Below are positions 1-8,584 of a stretch of 34,345 bases of DNA, piece after piece. The position numbers and the translations under genes were made by a program. Origin of the DNA: Candidatus Gastranaerophilales bacterium (lineage in GTDB: Bacteria > Cyanobacteriota > Vampirovibrionia > Gastranaerophilales > Gastranaerophilaceae); the NCBI GenBank assembly GCA_947626325.1, contig CANQRT010000003.1, positions 1 to 34,345 on the forward strand. Reading direction: 5' to 3'. Position 1 is the stretch's first letter. Each line of letters starts with the position of its first letter. Below the pieces are notes generated by a model that did no database searches, was not told the origin of the DNA, and worked only from the letters and a program-made list of their open reading frames with translations.

Positions 1-432
1 ATATTAAAAATGGCTCAAAATGTTGATGTTTATGCTTTAGTATACAATGAAAAACTTTCTGAATTTATTAAAAATAAATATGAGTATATAAAAACAGTAA
101 ACATAAGAGATTTAGCTCAAAATTCTATATATACAACTGATATTGAAAAAGATATCGAAACTTTAAATAAAATGAGCGAAGATGTATTAAACTTTGAATT
201 TCCTATGAATAAACAAGAAACATATACCTCTTTATCTCTTGAAGATATTGAAAAATATGCGCAAGAGGGAATAAAGAGTTTTATAATTAAATTAAATACT
301 GAAGATAAATACGAAACAGTTAACAATTATATTAATTACCTTATAAGACCAGAATATAAGGATGAAATCAGATTAAAATTACTGAAAATGCTTGCATTTC
401 CAAGCAAAAACGAACTTCAAAAAAAAGAGTAA
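1..432 (+). CDS. Hypothetical protein, probably cut by the left window edge
   Basis: The reading frame is open to base 1 (codons ATA TTA AAA before the ATG at base 10), and no ribosome binding site can be judged. This may therefore be the C-terminal part of a longer protein rather than a complete 140-aa one. The visible part is soluble, charged and mostly helical in character, with no signal peptide, membrane segment or motif I recognise. Its last residues are lysine-rich (ELQKKE). It ends nine bases before a strong hairpin terminator shared with the convergent small gene at 453-632. No function is assigned. Confidence 0.6.
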   Translation: MLKMAQNVDVYALVYNEKLSEFIKNKYEYIKTVNIRDLAQNSIYTTDIEKDIETLNKMSEDVLNFEFPMNKQETYTSLSLEDIEKYAQEGIKSFIIKLNTEDKYETVNNYINYLIRPEYKDEIRLKLLKMLAFPSKNELQKKE

Positions 433-440
433 TCCGCAAT

Positions 441-469
441 AAAAAACACCTCTTATTGAGGTGTTTTTT
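441..469. terminator. Bidirectional intrinsic terminator between convergent genes
   Basis: A perfect 12-bp stem (AAAAAACACCTC / GAGGTGTTTTTT) surrounds the 5-base loop TTATT. The A and T runs at the stem ends give a U tract on either strand. On the plus strand it follows the stop of the first gene. On the minus strand its upstream arm encodes the last codons of the 59-aa gene, and that gene's TAA stop lies in the loop. Confidence 0.9.
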
Positions 470-632
470 GAGCTTGTTTTGCTTTTATATCAAGAACAGC
501 ATTGTGTCCCATAAGATATACAGAGCAAGTTTTATAATTTTTCATATACCAAGCACAGTTTTCTTGTGCACATACAATTGTAATATCATTTCCCGCACTC
601 ATTAAAGGGCAAATCGGAATTTTATCGTTCAC
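453..632 (-). CDS. Small four-cysteine protein (59 aa), GTG start
   Basis: This frame is absent from the ORF track because it starts with GTG and is short. GGAG lies six bases upstream of the GTG, ten bases after the stop of the NfnA-like gene, so the two are very likely cotranscribed and perhaps translationally coupled. The protein begins VNDKIPICPLM and has cysteines at 8, 21, 26 and 36, including CAQENCAWY. Four spaced cysteines in a small soluble protein suggest a zinc or Fe-S site. The CPLM...C(x4)CAWY look resembles small uncharacterised bacterial proteins I have seen, but I cannot name a family. Its stop codon lies in the terminator loop. Confidence 0.75.
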   Translation of the reverse strand: MNDKIPICPLMSAGNDITIVCAQENCAWYMKNYKTCSVYLMGHNAVLDIKAKQAQKTPQ

Positions 633-642
633 AATATTCTCC

Positions 643-1488
643 TTATCTTACAGTTTGAGCTTGCTTTAAAAGATTACAGTTTTCGCTTCTTCTTCTTTCT
701 TCATCTTTATAGATTTTAGTTCTGTTAATAACTTCATCAAAATCAATTTTATGAGCATCAAAATCAGGGCCGTCAATGCAGGCAAATTTAACTTCACCGC
801 CAACGGTAACTCTGCATGCACCGCACATACCCGTTCCGTCAATCATAATAGGGTTCATTGATGCTTCTGTTTTAATTCCTTTGTCTTTTGTTAAGTTTGC
901 AACAGCTCTCATCATTGGCATAGGGCCAACTGCAATAACGTAATCAACTTTTTCCGTTTCCATAATTTCTGCTAAAACTTCTGTTACGAAACCTTTATGA
1001 CCGAGAGAGCCGTCATCGGTTGCAACATGCAATTGGGTGCAGGCTGTTTTCATTTTATCCTGCCAGAATAACAGGTCTTTATTTCTTGCACCAGTAATCA
1101 TGTGAACTCTATTTCCTGCATCAAGAAATGCTTTAGAAATTAAATAGCATGGTGCTGCGCCATATCCGCCTGCAACGCAAACAACAGTTCCGTATTTTTC
1201 AATTTCTGTAGGTTTTCCTAAAGGCCCTACAACGTCAACTAATTCATCGCCAACTTCAAGCATTGCAAGTTTTTTTGTAGTATAACCAACAGCCATAAAT
1301 ACTACTGTTAATATTCCTTTTTCTCTATCAACATCAGCTATTGTAATTGGTACTCTTTCACCTTGATCTTCTACTCTGAATATAATAAATTGTCCTGCTT
1401 TTGCATTTCTTGTTACGTATGGTGCTTCTATTTGCATTTCAAATTGATTAGGACATAATTCAACTTTGTTTAAAATTTTATAACCCAC
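643..1488 (-). CDS. nfnA: NfnA/SudB-like FAD- and NAD(P)-binding subunit (ferredoxin-NADP reductase alpha subunit family)
   Basis: The 281-aa protein has the usual length and layout of the sulfide/dihydroorotate dehydrogenase-like family. An N-terminal ferredoxin-reductase FAD domain contains RVPITIADVD. A nucleotide-binding domain follows (VVCVAGGYGAAP). The C-terminal iron-sulfur segment contains IDGTGMCGACRV and FACIDGPDFD, the [2Fe-2S] region of NfnA and PyrK. In NfnAB the small subunit takes NADH electrons and passes them to the large GltA-like subunit for flavin-based bifurcation. No such partner gene lies in the window, and no pyrD either, so NfnA versus PyrK-like use is inferred from sequence character only. 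The start is GTG with GGAGAG seven bases upstream. A TATAAT at 1524-1529 may be its -10, but no good -35 is visible. Confidence 0.8.
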   Translation of the reverse strand: MGYKILNKVELCPNQFEMQIEAPYVTRNAKAGQFIIFRVEDQGERVPITIADVDREKGILTVVFMAVGYTTKKLAMLEVGDELVDVVGPLGKPTEIEKYGTVVCVAGGYGAAPCYLISKAFLDAGNRVHMITGARNKDLLFWQDKMKTACTQLHVATDDGSLGHKGFVTEVLAEIMETEKVDYVIAVGPMPMMRAVANLTKDKGIKTEASMNPIMIDGTGMCGACRVTVGGEVKFACIDGPDFDAHKIDFDEVINRTKIYKDEERRRSENCNLLKQAQTVR

Positions 1489-1533
1489 TGTTTTTCTCTC
1501 CTTATTCTACGTATTTGCCAAATATTATAACAT

Positions 1534-1563
1534 AAAAAAAAACCGCAAATTACATGCGGTTTT
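1534..1563 (-). terminator. Intrinsic terminator after the 123-aa gene
   Basis: Read on the minus strand, the hairpin AAAACCGCA / TGCGGTTTT has a 7-base loop and is followed by a run of about eight U. It lies just downstream of the 1608-1979 gene and separates it from nfnA. Confidence 0.85.
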
Positions 1564-1607
1564 GTTAAATAACAAACAATAATTAAGAATAAAGTTAGGG
1601 GAAAATT

Positions 1608-1979
1608 TTAGTATGCAGAGTCTACATAAGCCAGAGCAAGTGCATTCGCTGCTTGTTCAGACATTTCAGGAAACTCTGCTTGAGCATTTGTTGATATTGT
1701 TTCAATATCAGCTTCAAATCCTTTCATAAATTCAGCAATTCTTGCTTCCTGTTCAGGAGTTACATATTTAGAAACATCAACTGTTCTTGTTACTTTAGCA
1801 GGAACTAAATCAGAATTTAATCCTGCCATAAAATTTAAAACATCATTCGGATTTTGTCTTTTTTCTTCTTTTTGTTCAGGTTTTTTCTGCGGTTTTTCCG
1901 TTACATCTTCATTTTGTTTTGGTCTTAATAAATTTGTTTGTCCGATACCTAACTTTATTGGATTTACATTGTTATCCAT
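1608..1979 (-). CDS. Hypothetical protein, 123 aa
   Basis: The ORF track starts at 2012, but that would place the GGAGG ribosome binding site (about 1990-1994) inside the coding sequence. The ATG at 1979, ten bases after GGAGG, is the better start and gives MDNNVNPIKLG. The N-terminal third is polar and rich in K, E, Q and P (EKPQKKPEQKEEKRQ), probably disordered. The C-terminal half is probably helical and alanine-rich, ending in ALALAYVDSAY. There is no signal peptide, membrane segment or recognised domain. The gene stands alone between comEC and its own terminator. Function unknown. Confidence 0.75.
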   Translation of the reverse strand: MDNNVNPIKLGIGQTNLLRPKQNEDVTEKPQKKPEQKEEKRQNPNDVLNFMAGLNSDLVPAKVTRTVDVSKYVTPEQEARIAEFMKGFEADIETISTNAQAEFPEMSEQAANALALAYVDSAY

Positions 1980-2096
1980 AGTATTTTTTCCTCCATATTG
2001 TTTGTTACACACATGCTATCGGCATATTTTTAATGAACTTTAGGTTAAAAGTCATTTTTTTATGGAAAACGTAACATTTCTTTACAAAAAATAAAT

Positions 2097-4472
2097 TTAT
2101 ATCTCGAATTTATCGGTAAATCTTTTGAATTTAGGAGTATAACAATAAGTTTTATAATCATCTTTATACAGTCTTATTTTAATTGCATTGTTATAATCGG
2201 TTCTTAAGATATTATTTCCGTTTTTGGTTAATATTTCCAAAGTTTTTGGGTTCGGGTGGTTATATACATTAGGACCTGTAGAAAGTATAAAAGTTTCAAT
2301 GTTTTTAGCCATATTTTCGTTAACTGTATTTTTTGCGCCGTGATGACCTGCTTTAATAATTTTAGTGCCTGTTTTAAAGTCTTTACTTAAAACTTCATAG
2401 CTGTTAATATCGCCGTCACCCATAAATAAAATGCCATTATTGTAATATGAAACTTTTACAATAAGCGATTGTTGATTTTCACTTATTATATTAACTCCTT
2501 GAGGTCTAACAATACTAATAGAAAAATTGCCGTCTTTATATATTTGAGTTTCGTTGTGAACGATAATGGAATTTAAATTATTGACTTTAATATAATTTAC
2601 AATGTTATTTGCTAGATTTGTATTTTCAAAAGTATCTGTTATATAAATATTTTTTACTTTTAATTCTTTTAAAATATCAAGACTGCCACCAGCGTGGTCT
2701 GCATCAAAGTGGCTTAAAATCAGGGAGTTAATATTCTTTATGCCGTTATCTTTTAAATATTTAACAATAATATATTCAGCTTGAGATGCTGCATTAATAT
2801 ATGGCATTTTACCAGTATCAATAAGGAAATAATCATTTTTTGGAGATTTAATTAAAGCAGCGTCAGCGTTGCCCACGGAAAAGAATATAACTTCAGGATT
2901 GTTATTTTTTATTGGAATAAAAGAAATTAAAAGAATGCAAAACAAAGAAACTGCAATTATTTTAATTTTTTTATTAAATAATTTATAAAGCATTATACAA
3001 ATCATCAAAACAATGAAAGAAAAATATAAAATCAAATGAAAAATAGAGGGTTTTTTAAGGAAAATAACCGAATAAGGCAGAGATGAGAAAAATTCTGCAG
3101 TTTTAACAATAAAAACTAACATTGGATTTAAAATTAAATCGGCGAAGAAGCATACTTTATTAGCAATAATCGGAATAAGAGCTAAAATTGAGCTTATAAA
3201 ACCTAAAAACGAAACAATACTTAAAACAGGAACAATAGCAATATTAGCGAAAACAGAATAAAGAGTAAAAGTATTAAAGTAATATAATTGCAGAGGAGCG
3301 GCAAAAATTTGTGCAATAAAAGGAACAATGCAGGCGCTTAAAATGACATTTAAAGGTTTAAATTTAAAATTAAAAACAAAAAGCGGAGCGGACAAAATAA
3401 GTCCAAAAGTAACAATGAACGATAGCTGAAAGCCAATATCAAAAATCATTAAAGGATTATAAATAAGCATAAAGAAAGCTACAAGGAATAAAAGTCCTAA
3501 AGTTGGAGCATTGCGGTCTATTAATTTCCCAATTAATACAAAAAACAGCATTAAGAAACCTCTTATAATCGGAGGTCCAAAACCTGTCATACAAGTGTAA
3601 AAGAGAATTAATAAAATACCTGTTATTATGGAAAATCTGTAATTAATTTTTAATTTTGAGGAGATAAAAAACCAAATACCGAAAATAAGTGTAACATTCA
3701 TGCCAGAAGCTGCAAGAATATGAATAATACCAGAATGGATAAAATTATCTTTTGTAATTTCATCTGGATTAACTGCATCATCTCCAAAAATTATACCGCC
3801 TAGAACTTCTATCATTGGAGATTTTATATTTTGCCTATGAATATTGAGTATAGAGTTTCTAGTATCATTAAGTTTGCGAATAAATTTGCCTTTAAAGTCT
3901 TGAGTTTCTCCTATAATCTGCCAATCCTCCAAAGCATAAATGAGAGAAAAAGTATTTTTAAATTGAAGATATTGTGCATAATCAAATTGAGAGGGATTTT
4001 TAGCTTTTTCTGGAATTTTTAATCTGCCGTGAAGTTTTATAGTATCACCAATTTTTAACTTATTTAATTTTTCCTGTTCATCGGTAATGGTTATATATGA
4101 TTTAGCATTTAAATTTTTTCTAACACCGTTTTCAGAATTAATTGAAGAAACTTGTGCAAAAAATTTAGTTTTGCCTTCCTTGCTGTTAGAGGGAATGGTA
4201 AGAACTTTAGCTGTAAAATCAGCATAACAATTGCCAAATGAAGAAAGGTCGTCATCTAAATTATACTTAAAAGCAGTATTGATAAGTCCTAAGCAAAAAA
4301 TAAATATCAATAAGGATAAATATTTAAATGAAAATAATTTTTTTGTTAAAAACAGTGAAATTAAGACTATAACGGTAAAAATTCCTATAATTAACATCAA
4401 ATTTGAGAAAAATCCCAAAATACCCGCAATATATAAACAGGCAAACAGTATTAATTTAAACTGTTTTGACAT
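2097..4472 (-). CDS. comEC: ComEC/Rec2 DNA uptake channel
   Basis: This is a full-length 791-aa ComEC, the inner-membrane channel that passes single-stranded DNA into the cytoplasm during natural transformation. Hydrophobic segments at the N-terminus are followed by a soluble beta-rich DUF4131/OB-like region (about 80-190) and a multi-spanning Competence domain (about 220-500) with HILAASGMNV. A C-terminal metallo-beta-lactamase-like domain has HFDADHAGG near residue 588 and AGHHGAKN near 710, so the putative nuclease metal ligands look intact. AAGGGA precedes the ATG. A terminator lies just upstream between it and the secreted protein gene, and I see no clear promoter in the short gap. No other competence gene is in the window, so active transformation cannot be concluded. 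Confidence 0.95.
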   Translation of the reverse strand: MSKQFKLILFACLYIAGILGFFSNLMLIIGIFTVIVLISLFLTKKLFSFKYLSLLIFIFCLGLINTAFKYNLDDDLSSFGNCYADFTAKVLTIPSNSKEGKTKFFAQVSSINSENGVRKNLNAKSYITITDEQEKLNKLKIGDTIKLHGRLKIPEKAKNPSQFDYAQYLQFKNTFSLIYALEDWQIIGETQDFKGKFIRKLNDTRNSILNIHRQNIKSPMIEVLGGIIFGDDAVNPDEITKDNFIHSGIIHILAASGMNVTLIFGIWFFISSKLKINYRFSIITGILLILFYTCMTGFGPPIIRGFLMLFFVLIGKLIDRNAPTLGLLFLVAFFMLIYNPLMIFDIGFQLSFIVTFGLILSAPLFVFNFKFKPLNVILSACIVPFIAQIFAAPLQLYYFNTFTLYSVFANIAIVPVLSIVSFLGFISSILALIPIIANKVCFFADLILNPMLVFIVKTAEFFSSLPYSVIFLKKPSIFHLILYFSFIVLMICIMLYKLFNKKIKIIAVSLFCILLISFIPIKNNNPEVIFFSVGNADAALIKSPKNDYFLIDTGKMPYINAASQAEYIIVKYLKDNGIKNINSLILSHFDADHAGGSLDILKELKVKNIYITDTFENTNLANNIVNYIKVNNLNSIIVHNETQIYKDGNFSISIVRPQGVNIISENQQSLIVKVSYYNNGILFMGDGDINSYEVLSKDFKTGTKIIKAGHHGAKNTVNENMAKNIETFILSTGPNVYNHPNPKTLEILTKNGNNILRTDYNNAIKIRLYKDDYKTYCYTPKFKRFTDKFEI

Positions 4473-4497
4473 TATTCTTAATCCCTTAATATGTAAT

Positions 4498-4522
4498 AAA
4501 AAACTCTTACTAAATGTAAGAG
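4498..4522 (-). terminator. Intrinsic terminator after the secreted coiled-coil gene
   Basis: On the minus strand CTCTTAC - ATTTA - GTAAGAG forms a perfect 7-bp stem followed by TTTTTTATT. It lies between the stop of the 158-aa gene and the start of comEC. Confidence 0.85.
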
Positions 4523-4532
4523 TCTTAAATAA

Positions 4533-5009
4533 TTATATCATTGTTTTTCGAATATGGTTTTTAGATCTTTCAATCGATTTAATTTTTCGCTCTACTGTGC
4601 GGATTTGTGAAGCAAGAACTTTTCTTTGTTCTTTAATTAATTTATATTGAGTATCAACCTCCTGATATTTAGATTGATAATCAAGAAGTTCGTTTCTTAT
4701 ATTAACTTGAGCGCTGTCAAGTTCATAAAGAGCATTGTTAAAACTTGTTGACTGACCTGATATAGCGTCTTGAGCCAGATTTGACTGGTCTTGAATATCT
4801 TTTTCCAATGCTTTATTTGTTGCAGAGGCAGTGCTTTTTGTACTTTCAGAAGAAGCACTTTTGGTGCTTGTTGTAGAAGCTGATGATATTTTAGCTATTG
4901 AAATGTCAGAAGTTTCAGAATATTCTGTAGGGTCAAATACCATACCGTCAGCAAAAGCAGCACCTGTAGTAATTAATATTGCAAATAATAAAATTAAATT
5001 TCTTTTCAT
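4533..5009 (-). CDS. Exported coiled-coil protein of unknown function (158 aa)
   Basis: A clear Sec signal peptide (MKRNLILLFAILITTGAAFA, cleavage likely after AFA) is followed by a Ser/Thr/Lys/Ala-rich low-complexity linker (about residues 43-68, TSTKSASSESTKST). A long C-terminal region of about 80 residues has heptad character (YQEVDTQYKLIKEQRKVLAS), so a periplasmic or surface coiled coil is likely. The C-terminus is strongly basic. GGGAG lies upstream of the ATG. It is divergent from mfd, and TATACT at 5033-5038 is a possible -10 for it. The low-complexity linker resembles spacers in cell-envelope proteins, but I recognise no family. Confidence 0.8.
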   Translation of the reverse strand: MKRNLILLFAILITTGAAFADGMVFDPTEYSETSDISIAKISSASTTSTKSASSESTKSTASATNKALEKDIQDQSNLAQDAISGQSTSFNNALYELDSAQVNIRNELLDYQSKYQEVDTQYKLIKEQRKVLASQIRTVERKIKSIERSKNHIRKTMI

Positions 5010-5072
5010 AAATTACTCCCTTTACTTTTATTAGTATATTCTTTATTAAGTTAACTCACATCATATATATAA

Positions 5073-5101
5073 TTGATAATTTTAATTTTACGTTTTAAAA
5101 T
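5073..5101 (+). promoter_or_regulatory. Sigma-70 type promoter of mfd, predicted leaderless
   Basis: TTGATA (5073-5078), a 17-base spacer and TAAAAT (5096-5101). The -10 ends six bases before the mfd ATG, so transcription should begin at or within a base of the start codon. There is no Shine-Dalgarno sequence before mfd, which agrees. Confidence 0.7.
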
Positions 5102-5107
5102 TGACGA

Positions 5108-8100
5108 ATGAGAGAATTTATAAAAAATCTAAATTGTGAATACTCTGAAAAAATAACCGCATTAATAAATAAGAAAAATTCATTTGCACTAAGCGGGCTT
5201 ACAAATTGTGCAAAATTAATAATTTTAGCTCAGCTGTTAATAAAAAATAAGAAAAAAATAATATTTATAACTGAAACCGAGCAAAGTGCATTAAAATACC
5301 GCAGTGATTTACGCAGTTTGTTTAATATAGAAGCCGATATATTTCCGTATCAAGACGGTTCAATTTATGATACAAATTCAAAAAATTTATATAAATATGC
5401 AAAACAAATACAAATACTTTCTAATCAAGAAAAAGAGCAGGTAATAATAATGCCATCTAAAGCACTATTTGAGAAATTTCCAGATAGTGAATATTTTTCG
5501 GCTAATGATATAACAATAAATGTAAATGATGAAATAAATACCTCTCAACTGGCAGAAAAGCTGGTAAAGTTAGGTTATAAAAGAAAAACACTGGCAGCAG
5601 ATATAGGTGAGTTCAGTTTGCGAGGCGACATTCTGGATGTTTTTCCTTTAAATGATTATCCCTTTAGGATAGAGCTCTGGGGTGATACGGTAACTGATAT
5701 AAGAATATTTGATAACAGCACTCAAAAGAGTATAAATAAAACAGAAAAAGCCGTAATTCAGCCTGTTTACAAGTTTATATTAAACGAAAACTCATATAAC
5801 AAACTTGAAAAATCCGTTGATAAAGACAATGAAAATATGGTTGAAATGCTTGAAGATTTAAAAAATCAAACATATTTTGAGGGTATAGAGTATTATGAAA
5901 CCTTGTTTAATTCTGATTTAGGAGCGGTTACTCAGTTAATAACAAATGATTTTATCTTTATTTTTGATGATTATACTCAATTTAAATCAAGATATGAGCA
6001 GACAGATGAGAATTTACAAAAACAGTATGAGGAAAATATAAAAACAAATTTATGCCTGCCTTTAACCTCTAAATCTCATTTAAGCTTAAAAGAATTTTTA
6101 ACAACATTAAGCGGGCGCGAAAAAATATACTTGGATAACTTTATATCAGAAGAATTTGATATAAATATAGAGCTAAACACAGAACTGATACCTTATTTTG
6201 GAAACGGACGAGAAGAAATTACAAAGTTTATCAAAGATAAATTAAGAGAATATTACACAATTATAATCACAACTGATTATAAAAACAGAATAGAAGAAAT
6301 ATTAAAAGAAGATGAAATTCCTTACCAATTCAATAATCCAAAAAAACAAAGCGTATATATAACGGAAAATATATCTTATGCAGGTTCAATCATAGATGAT
6401 TGCAAATTAATAATATTAACGGATAAAGAGTTTTTTAATAAGCGTTCAAAAGAAATAACGGGAATAAGATACAACTATAAACGTGAAAATGCGGACTTTA
6501 TAGAAACCTTAAACGATATACAAGAGGGGGACTATATAGTGCACATGGTGCATGGAATAGGGATATTTAAAGGATTAACAAAGCAGACAATAGACGGGGA
6601 AGAAAAAGACTATTTAACGCTTGAATATGCGCATGGCGATAAACTGCATATACCTGCAGAGCAAATAAATATGCTGTGCAGATATCGCGGTTCGGGTAAT
6701 ATAATGCCTCCTCTTTCCAAAATGGGCGGAAGCGACTGGAATAATACAAAAACTAAAGTTAAAAAAGCCGTTGAAGATGTTGCGCAGGATTTAATAAATT
6801 TATACGCACTAAGAAAGCTGTCGCAAGGATATGCCTTTGAACCCGATACAATATGGCAGTATGAAATGGAGGATGCGTTTATATATACGGAAACTCCCGA
6901 CCAAATGAAAGCAATAGAAGAAACCAAAGCCGATATGGAAACGGATAAACCAATGGATAGACTAATATGCGGAGATGTAGGTTTTGGTAAAACAGAAGTA
7001 GCAATCCGTGCAATATTTAAAGCAGTAATGTCATCAAAGCAGGCGGCAGTTGTAGTACCTACTACAATACTTGCAATGCAGCATTTTCAAACAATATCAG
7101 AAAGATTTAAACCTTTCCCCGTTCGGGTTGACTATATATCAAGATTTAAGACTCCTAAAGAGCAAAAAGAAACGCTAAGAAAGCTAATTTTAGGCGAAAT
7201 AGATGTAATAATCGGAACTCACAGGCTCTTGCAGGATGATGTTCAATTTAAGGATTTAGGACTGCTTGTAATAGATGAGGAGCATAAATTTGGAGTTTCT
7301 CATAAGGAAAAATTAAAGCGGTTAAAGAAAAATATTGATATACTTACAATGTCTGCTACTCCTATCCCCAGAACATTATATATGTCGCTGTCGGGGATAA
7401 AAGATATGAGTTTAATAAATACTGCACCGACAAACAGACTGCCCGTTAAAACTTATGTCTGCGAATATAAAGACAGTGTAATAAAAAATGCAATAAATTA
7501 TGAAATAGAGCGCGAGGGGCAGGTATTTTTCTTATATAACAGAGTTGAAAGTATATATGAGTATGCTCAGCAACTGAAAACACTCTTGCCTAATATAAGA
7601 CTTGCGGTTGCTCATGGACAAATGGATAAAAACCAGTTAGAAACAATAATGACGGACTTTTTAAACCGTGAATATGATGTTTTGCTTTGTACAACGATAA
7701 TAGAGTCAGGACTTGATATACCTAATGCAAATACAATGATAATATATGACGCGGATAAATTCGGGCTTGCCCAGCTGTATCAAATACGAGGCAGAGTAGG
7801 CAGAACCGACAGACAGGCATATTGCTGGTGCTTGTATAAGGAGGCAAAAAAGTTAACCTCTGACGCCATAAAAAGATTAAAATACATAAAAGAATTTACT
7901 ACGCTAGGGAGCGGATATCAAATTGCAATGCGCGATATAGAAATACGCGGAGTCGGAAATATACTAGGCACAAAACAGCACGGTCAAATGGTAAATGTAG
8001 GTTTTGATACGTACTGTCAATTATTGGAGGACGCAATAAATGAAATTCAAAACGGAGAAACTAAGACTCAAAAGCCTGCAATTGTTGATATAAATATAAC

Positions 8101-8566
8101 GGCATACATTCCAGATGATTGGGCAGGCTCAAAAGAGCAAAAAATGATAGAATACAAACGGTTAGCGGATGTTAAATCAATTGCTGAATTAGATGCAATA
8201 AAATTGGAATGGAAAGACAGATTTTCTAAAATGTCTGAGCCTGTTGAAAACTTAATCAAACTTGTTCATTTAAGACTGCTTGCAACTCAGGCGGGAATAA
8301 CATTAATACGTGAAGTTGACTCAAATATAAGGATATATACAAACTTATCTAAAGGAGAATGGAATATAATTTCAGCAAAGGCAGATAAAAATATTACGAA
8401 ATATATAAAATATTCACCTGCGCCAAATAGCTGCACCGAGGGGATTGGCATATTAATTTTAAATAGGGCTTACTTTAATTTTGAAGAATTATTTAACATT
8501 CTGTCTAATTTATTTTATCATATATTAAAGATAGGATATGATTATAATCCAAATAATAAAAGTTAA
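5108..8566 (+). CDS. mfd: Transcription-repair coupling factor Mfd
   Basis: At 1152 aa this is a full-length Mfd, which removes RNA polymerase stalled at DNA lesions and recruits UvrA. Domains in order: UvrB-like N-terminal region (about 1-450), RNA polymerase interaction domain (about 470-545, GDYIVHMVHGIGIFKG), and RecG-like translocase with Walker A GDVGFGKT at 622-629, DEEH at 723-726, SATPIPRT, and motif VI region QIRGRVGRTDRQ. A C-terminal TRCF domain follows. The usual N-terminal GxTGSxKA-like loop is degenerate (ALSGLTNCAK), as expected for the non-ATPase UvrB module. It lacks a Shine-Dalgarno site and appears leaderless. The PpiC-type foldase gene follows after 18 bases. Confidence 0.97.
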   Translation: MREFIKNLNCEYSEKITALINKKNSFALSGLTNCAKLIILAQLLIKNKKKIIFITETEQSALKYRSDLRSLFNIEADIFPYQDGSIYDTNSKNLYKYAKQIQILSNQEKEQVIIMPSKALFEKFPDSEYFSANDITINVNDEINTSQLAEKLVKLGYKRKTLAADIGEFSLRGDILDVFPLNDYPFRIELWGDTVTDIRIFDNSTQKSINKTEKAVIQPVYKFILNENSYNKLEKSVDKDNENMVEMLEDLKNQTYFEGIEYYETLFNSDLGAVTQLITNDFIFIFDDYTQFKSRYEQTDENLQKQYEENIKTNLCLPLTSKSHLSLKEFLTTLSGREKIYLDNFISEEFDINIELNTELIPYFGNGREEITKFIKDKLREYYTIIITTDYKNRIEEILKEDEIPYQFNNPKKQSVYITENISYAGSIIDDCKLIILTDKEFFNKRSKEITGIRYNYKRENADFIETLNDIQEGDYIVHMVHGIGIFKGLTKQTIDGEEKDYLTLEYAHGDKLHIPAEQINMLCRYRGSGNIMPPLSKMGGSDWNNTKTKVKKAVEDVAQDLINLYALRKLSQGYAFEPDTIWQYEMEDAFIYTETPDQMKAIEETKADMETDKPMDRLICGDVGFGKTEVAIRAIFKAVMSSKQAAVVVPTTILAMQHFQTISERFKPFPVRVDYISRFKTPKEQKETLRKLILGEIDVIIGTHRLLQDDVQFKDLGLLVIDEEHKFGVSHKEKLKRLKKNIDILTMSATPIPRTLYMSLSGIKDMSLINTAPTNRLPVKTYVCEYKDSVIKNAINYEIEREGQVFFLYNRVESIYEYAQQLKTLLPNIRLAVAHGQMDKNQLETIMTDFLNREYDVLLCTTIIESGLDIPNANTMIIYDADKFGLAQLYQIRGRVGRTDRQAYCWCLYKEAKKLTSDAIKRLKYIKEFTTLGSGYQIAMRDIEIRGVGNILGTKQHGQMVNVGFDTYCQLLEDAINEIQNGETKTQKPAIVDINITAYIPDDWAGSKEQKMIEYKRLADVKSIAELDAIKLEWKDRFSKMSEPVENLIKLVHLRLLATQAGITLIREVDSNIRIYTNLSKGEWNIISAKADKNITKYIKYSPAPNSCTEGIGILILNRAYFNFEELFNILSNLFYHILKIGYDYNPNNKS

Positions 8567-8584
8567 TAAATTTAAGGAGAAAAT

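Noticed and set aside
1980-2012. Upstream start (MCNKQYGGKNT) of the 123-aa gene
   Set aside because: It would place the GGAGG ribosome binding site inside the coding region; the ATG at 1979 is correctly spaced.
4231-4650. 139-aa plus-strand ORF over comEC and the secreted protein gene
   Set aside because: It runs through the terminator at 4498-4522 and is a shadow of comEC.
4831-5034. 67-aa plus-strand ORF opposite the secreted protein
   Set aside because: It is antisense to the signal-peptide gene and reflects the low-complexity linker read backwards.
6610-6927. 105-aa minus-strand ORF within mfd
   Set aside because: It is antisense to the conserved core of mfd, with no promoter or ribosome binding site.
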